Of a stretch of 22,042 bases of DNA, positions 18,903-22,042 are shown piece by piece. The position numbers were made by a program, and so were the translations under genes. The stretch is from positions 1 through 22,042 of IMG/VR virus record IMGVR_UViG_3300032156_002402. One strand, written 5' to 3'. Under the pieces are notes generated by a model that was not told where the DNA came from, did not search any database, and was given only the letters and a program-made list of their open reading frames with translations. This DNA comes from a virus. Position 1 is the stretch's first letter. Each line of letters begins with the position of its first letter.

Positions 18903-19091
18903 TTATTGTTGTCTACGACTTACTCTATCAAGTTCTCTTTCACGCTTTACACATTCCCAATGCTTCGGATTACTGCACTTTCTCATCGTGTGTCCTGCAG
19001 AATGCAGAGATGAACAACTGCATGATTGTGCAGCTTTCATTAGTAATTTGAAATTTGCTTCGTACGCTTTTGAAATTTCATCTTTTGTCAT
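18903..19091 (-). CDS. Small Cys/His-rich protein
   Basis: This 62-aa protein has Cys at 24, 26, 39 and 47 and His at 30, 34 and 44 (CSCSSLHSAGHTMRKC ... HWEC), a spacing that could hold a zinc ion. The N-terminus is a helix (MTKDEISKAYEANFKLLMKAAQS) and the C-terminus is arginine-rich. Its ATG overlaps the stop of the preceding gene (ATGA) and GGAGG lies nine bases upstream. It may be a nucleic-acid-binding accessory protein; function is unknown. Confidence 0.72.
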   Translation of the reverse strand: MTKDEISKAYEANFKLLMKAAQSCSCSSLHSAGHTMRKCSNPKHWECVKRERELDRVSRRQQ

Positions 19092-19243
19092 CCTTCGACC
19101 TCCTGTTGTATTATCTTGTGTTTGTCAATCATGTAAGCATTCTTTTGAACTATCTCTTCTGCCTTTTCTTTTGTTCTTGCAACACCTAGCGGGCCTGCTA
19201 CTTTTAACAACCCGTTCCAGCCCATAACTACGAATACTGTCAT
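19088..19243 (-). CDS. 51-aa protein, coupled at both ends
   Basis: A 51-residue frame (MTVFVVMGWNGLLKVAGPLGVARTKEKAEEIVQKNAYMIDKH...) links its neighbours: its ATG overlaps the stop of the 66-aa zinc-ribbon gene and its TGA overlaps the start of the Cys/His-rich gene, both as ATGA. GAGGAGGA precedes the ATG. It reads as a beta-hairpin followed by a helix, with a segment like those in small phage proteins that handle residue-numbering-type repeats (VARTKEKAEEIVQ); no family is assigned. Confidence 0.8.
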   Translation of the reverse strand: MTVFVVMGWNGLLKVAGPLGVARTKEKAEEIVQKNAYMIDKHKIIQQEVEG

Positions 19244-19440
19244 GCTTCCTCCTCTCTAAAGATTTTATCTTGACATTTCTGACACATTCCAGAGATCATA
19301 TATTCTTTTGCGCTTATGTGATCTCTGAAGTCTTCTTTGTTCACAGGTTCCTTACAGATGGGACAGAACCCGTGTTCAACAGCATCTATCTCTTCCTTAA
19401 AACCCGCTATCTTCAACATATTCTTCTTCTTGTTATCCAT
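19240..19440 (-). CDS. 66-aa zinc-ribbon protein
   Basis: The start at 19440 (MDNKKKNMLKIAGFKEEIDAV) follows GGAGG; the frame extends to 19512 but that part overlaps the promoter. Two CxxC pairs, C26-PI-C29 and C53-QK-C56, are typical of a treble-clef or zinc-ribbon protein. Between them lie KEPVNKEDFRDHISAKEYMISG and a helix. Small proteins of this layout are frequent in phage early operons, with no assigned role. It is the first gene after the promoter at 19463-19492 and heads a four-gene coupled operon. Confidence 0.82.
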   Translation of the reverse strand: MDNKKKNMLKIAGFKEEIDAVEHGFCPICKEPVNKEDFRDHISAKEYMISGMCQKCQDKIFREEEA

Positions 19441-19462
19441 ACGACCTCCGTTTGTTTTTTCA

Positions 19463-19492
19463 ATTATACCACACGATACGCACTTTTGTAAA
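19463..19492 (-). promoter_or_regulatory. Sigma70-like promoter for the four-gene - strand operon
   Basis: TTTACA, 18 bases, TATAAT with TGTGG before the -10 box on the minus strand. The predicted start is about 15 bases before the ATG of the zinc-ribbon gene. Promoters at 12691, 16361 and 18060 share its pattern. Confidence 0.85.
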
Positions 19493-19569
19493 CTTAAGAA
19501 GCTGAACATCACTAAATAATATTAAACAAGGTGTAGGGCTTATAGGCGCTATTTCAGGAGGAGATAATA

Positions 19570-20124
19570 ATGGCTACTGAGAATTTAGGTTTTAAAGCTG
19601 GTTCGCAGTTTAGGGGCGGTTTCAAATTCGAACCTCTTCGTCAGTTTAGATGGGAACTTGATATATTTAATCTGGCAGGATTCGACAAAGTGAAATTAGC
19701 ACTGCTAACTTGCGATCGTCCAAATTCAGCAAACGAACCTGTGACAGTTGAACACTTCAACGACAGATTCTATATCGCTGGAAAAACTACTTATGATCCG
19801 ATAAACTTCACAGTTTATGACACAATTCCAGACACAGAGACTGGTATATACACATCACAACTGCTAGAACAGTGGAGAGATGTAGTGTTTAATCCAAGAA
19901 CAAACTTGATGTTCCCAGCTGGTGGAGCTACAGGTTACAAGAGAGATTCTGTATTGACAATGTATGACGGCTTGGGAAATGAACAGATTTCTTGGTCGTT
20001 GATCGGTTGCTGGCCGTCAAGAATAAATTTCAATTCAGCTGCTCTTAACTACGGCGAAAATGGTCCCGCAATGATAGCTGTAGAAATGAAAATTGACAAA
20101 GCATTCTTAAATCAGAATGCTTAA
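19570..20124 (+). CDS. Tail tube protein, gp19-like
   Basis: This 184-aa protein is the right length for the T4 gp19 family, which stacks in hexamers as the inner tail tube. Features include the start FRGGFKFEPLRQFRWELDIFNL, the segment ERFYIAGKTTY-like (NDRFYIAGKTTYDPINFTVYD) and the closing INFNSAALNYGENGPAMIAVEMKIDKAFL, all typical of tube proteins. GGAGGAG lies six bases upstream. In most contractile-tailed phages it directly follows the sheath gene; here it restarts the + strand block after the RNA module. The leader carries the motif ACTAAATA at 19511. Confidence 0.9.
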   Translation: MATENLGFKAGSQFRGGFKFEPLRQFRWELDIFNLAGFDKVKLALLTCDRPNSANEPVTVEHFNDRFYIAGKTTYDPINFTVYDTIPDTETGIYTSQLLEQWRDVVFNPRTNLMFPAGGATGYKRDSVLTMYDGLGNEQISWSLIGCWPSRINFNSAALNYGENGPAMIAVEMKIDKAFLNQNA

Positions 20125-20137
20125 TAGGAGATAATAG

Positions 20138-20539
20138 ATGGATAAAGGCGTAGAGATACAAATAGAGATAGAGAAGAACAAAGTAGATGATGCAAACTTT
20201 GAAGCTGCAATTGGTGTTGCTGCTCCAGAAATAGCAGCTTTAGTTGCTAAAGTTGATGCTTCAGGAGAGACATTAACACTTACTGGCGGACAGCCCTGCA
20301 TACAATGGGGAAATAGAATTCTGTATGACAGTCTTGTTCATGCTTCTCTTAATTGGGAGACAAGGACATTGGGAGTTGGTGATTGGACAGCAAATGCTGG
20401 TTCTTTCAAGGGAGCTCATAAGTCAAGTGATGGCAGCAGCGGTGCAACAAACACTTATACTTTTGATGCTACAGTTCCTGGGAGTGTTACGGGCATAACT
20501 GTTAAAGATGGTCTTATTATTAGCGTAACAACGCTGTAA
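20138..20539 (+). CDS. Hypothetical structural protein after the tail tube gene
   Basis: This 133-aa protein is not recognised. TAGGAGAT lies before the ATG. The sequence begins with a charged strand (MDKGVEIQIEIEKNKVDD), continues with an alanine-rich helix and then a Gly/Ser/Thr-rich beta-sandwich-like region (WTANAGSFKGAHKSSDGSSGATNTYTFDATVPGSVTG). Such composition suits an exposed virion protein. Spacing of 13 bases to the tube gene suggests co-expression as a minor tail or decoration component. Confidence 0.65.
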   Translation: MDKGVEIQIEIEKNKVDDANFEAAIGVAAPEIAALVAKVDASGETLTLTGGQPCIQWGNRILYDSLVHASLNWETRTLGVGDWTANAGSFKGAHKSSDGSSGATNTYTFDATVPGSVTGITVKDGLIISVTTL

Positions 20540-20565
20540 TTAAAAAATAGCAAAGGAGAATAAAA

Positions 20566-21324
20566 ATGAGTGAATTTGTATACGAGTCTGTATTATTGCC
20601 GTCGAAAGGCGCACTGTATCCTAAAGATTGGACTAAAGATGGAAAGATTTCTATCCGTCCAATGACGATTAAAGAAGAAAAGATTCTCAATACAGTAAGA
20701 TTAGTTAAATCAGGTAAAGCTCTTGATATGATTTTTAGAGCTTGTATTGAGAAGCCCGAGATCAAAGTTGAGGAGCTTCTATCAGGCGATAGAAGCTTCT
20801 TGCTGTTCTATCTAAGATGTATTTCTTACGGAGCTGCATATGAGTACAGGATTAACTGTCCTTCTTGCAGTACTCAGTTTGAGAACGTTTACAATCTTAA
20901 CGAGATGAAAGTAAAGTATCTTGGCGATAAGTTTAAAGAGCCAGTTGACTTTGTGCTTCCTATCTCTAAGAAAAGAATTGCATATAGACTTCTCAGAGGT
21001 GCTGATGAAGTAGCTATGATAGAAGAAAGAGAAAGAAAACTATCTAGCTTCAATGCAGATCAGATAGATGATTCTATCACGTTTAGATTATCACAAACAA
21101 TAGAGCTATTAGAAAGTGTAACAGATAAGTTTGAAATAGCACGTCTCGTCGATAACATGTTAGCCGGTGATGCCGCCGCATTACGACAAAACATGATAGA
21201 CACAGATTGTGGCGTAGATACATCTGTTAAACATATTTGCCCGAAGTGTGCTAATGAATTTCAGGCTGATATACCTCTCACCGTAGACTTTTTTCGTTTT
21301 ACAGGCGGCAGAGGAACTGAATAA
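20566..21324 (+). CDS. Baseplate hub protein, gp26-like, with zinc ribbon
   Basis: This 252-aa protein has the features of the T4 gp26-type baseplate hub family. It opens ESVLLPSKGALYPKDWTKDGKISIRPMTIKEEKILN, has a helical LLSGDRSFLLFYLRCISYGAAYEYRI, and carries two CxxC pairs, CPSC near 104-107 and CPKC near 226-229, that probably bind one zinc. A long charged insert lies between. AAAGGAGA precedes the ATG. The frame ends FFRFTGGRGTE, but the +1 frame stays open through the overlap and continues 160 bases further; see the next entry. The protein acts in baseplate assembly in T4; the same role is inferred here. Confidence 0.68.
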   Translation: MSEFVYESVLLPSKGALYPKDWTKDGKISIRPMTIKEEKILNTVRLVKSGKALDMIFRACIEKPEIKVEELLSGDRSFLLFYLRCISYGAAYEYRINCPSCSTQFENVYNLNEMKVKYLGDKFKEPVDFVLPISKKRIAYRLLRGADEVAMIEERERKLSSFNADQIDDSITFRLSQTIELLESVTDKFEIARLVDNMLAGDAAALRQNMIDTDCGVDTSVKHICPKCANEFQADIPLTVDFFRFTGGRGTE

Positions 21325-21484
21325 GATCTATAATGATCTATTAGAACAACAATTCATATTGCATTACTTCGGTAATTATAGTTGGTATGATATAGAGCTT
21401 ATGCCTACTGACGAGAGGTTAAGTATTATAAAGAGACTGAATGCTCAAAAAGAAGAAGAAAAGAAGAACATGCCTCGCTTGTAA
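21287..21484 (+). CDS. Overlapping +1 frame, probable frameshift extension of the gp26-like gene (gp51/chaperone-like)
   Basis: This open frame begins after a TAG at 21284 and has no ATG or GTG near its upstream end; the first ATG would give only 28 residues. The encoded sequence (LQAAEELNKIYNDLLEQQFILHYFGNYSWYDIELMPTDERLSIIKRLNAQKEEE...) is clearly protein-like, with a Trp-Tyr motif followed by LMPTDER, as in tail or baseplate assembly chaperones. A run of six Ts at 21289-21294 followed by CGT lies in the overlap: a Phe tRNA on TTT could slip forward to TTC, giving a 305-aa fusion. A sequencing error in the T run, or an unusual start, are alternatives. Confidence 0.6.
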   Translation, partial: TFFVLQAAEELNKIYNDLLEQQFILHYFGNYSWYDIELMPTDERLSIIKRLNAQKEEEKKNMPRL

Positions 21485-21523
21485 TACTAAATACTAATAT
21501 ATGAATGAAGAGAGGTAATGTAA

Positions 21524-22042
21524 ATGGCCATATATGAAAGGTTTAATGCTAGAGTTGATAATGATGTTAAATTAAGACGGAATTTCTTTAATGATGGGAT
21601 TCTGTTTGATCCCTACACAATAGACAAAATAGAGATATGGAAGACTCGATATGATCTAGAATATGAAGCAGAAAATCCAGGATCTTTGTTGATGGACACT
21701 CTGTATGGTTCTAGGATGATATTGCTTGGTCTTAATAATAACGCGTATAATATTCTTGGCTTAGAAGCAGGTCAAGCTGTCCCAGATGTAATAACATTAA
21801 CAGAATATGAAGAAGATTTTGTTAATACAGCGGATATAACATTCCCTCATAATTTAGGTGATTTGACTCCTATAGTGACTGTATATGATATTACTAGTAC
21901 AACAATTATACCAGATAGTATTACAGCTATAGATGCAAACAATATAAGAGTTCAGTTCTCGTCAGCAACATCAGGGACTGTAGATATCGTAGGCGCAGTT
22001 CCTGTATCTCAAGCTGCTCCAGCGTCTCTAGTAAAGAAATAT
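21524..22042 (+). CDS. Structural protein, partial (cut by window end)
   Basis: An open frame of 173 codons runs off the window. It begins MAIYERFNARVDNDVKLRRNFFNDGILFDPYTIDKIEIWKTRYD, after GAGAGG, with the motif ACTAAATA further upstream. The FFNDGILFDPY-x-I-x-K-I-E-I-W stretch resembles N-terminal segments of virion proteins in large phages that hold bacterial Ig-like or beta-sandwich domains. From about residue 115 (DITFPHNLGDLTPIVTVYDITSTTIIPD) it turns to a beta-rich repeat of the kind used in tail-associated proteins. A tail or baseplate role is inferred from position. Confidence 0.7.
   Translation, partial: MAIYERFNARVDNDVKLRRNFFNDGILFDPYTIDKIEIWKTRYDLEYEAENPGSLLMDTLYGSRMILLGLNNNAYNILGLEAGQAVPDVITLTEYEEDFVNTADITFPHNLGDLTPIVTVYDITSTTIIPDSITAIDANNIRVQFSSATSGTVDIVGAVPVSQAAPASLVKKY

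Overview
The window is part of an AT-rich genome of a large, T4-like contractile-tailed phage (myovirus); the host cannot be read from the sequence. Two blocks of virion genes lie on the + strand: 1-7511 plus the tail sheath gene at 7623-9779, and 19570 to the window end. Between them sits a roughly 9.6 kb block in which every recognisable gene is on the - strand. It separates the tail sheath gene from the tail tube gene, which are normally neighbours.

Left block (+): two neck/head-completion-like proteins, two small unknowns, a large unknown protein with SH3-like stretches, a tail-terminator-like protein, a 66-aa protein, a 766-aa collagen-like fibre of G-x-S triplets, and the tail sheath behind a structured leader that can hide its ribosome binding site. 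A strong hairpin terminator at 9792-9823 closes the block.

Middle block (-), in transcription order from high to low coordinates: a promoter and four small genes (two with Cys/His patterns); a promoter, an ATP-dependent DNA ligase and an overlapping small gene; a promoter, a 43-aa gene and a tRNA array (12616-16098). The array has 29 tRNA genes covering all 20 amino acids, one aberrant tRNA-like element, a compact RNase P RNA (15672-15928), an HNH endonuclease and a 49-aa gene. A fourth promoter overlaps the 5' end of tRNA-His. Downstream of it lie four tandem RNA-like units with a shared, covarying stem, then a TROVE/Ro60 protein, then a 176-nt nested hairpin element, then a small gene and a DUF3307-type membrane protein.

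Right block (+): tail tube, a 133-aa protein, a gp26-like baseplate hub protein whose end overlaps an open frame without a usable ATG (candidate +1 frameshift), and the start of another structural gene cut by the window end.

The most striking content is an RNA-centred module. Half of the tRNAs depart from the near-universal T-loop U55, and the matching D-loop positions co-vary. The array carries its own RNase P RNA with a shortened specificity region. Several tRNAs abut with zero spacer and encode CCA, so one RNase P cut would mature both neighbours. A Ro60 homologue is flanked by candidate partner RNAs. My inference is that the phage brings a semi-autonomous tRNA supply, processing and RNA-surveillance system. 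The sequence features are direct observations; the functional link between them is a hypothesis.
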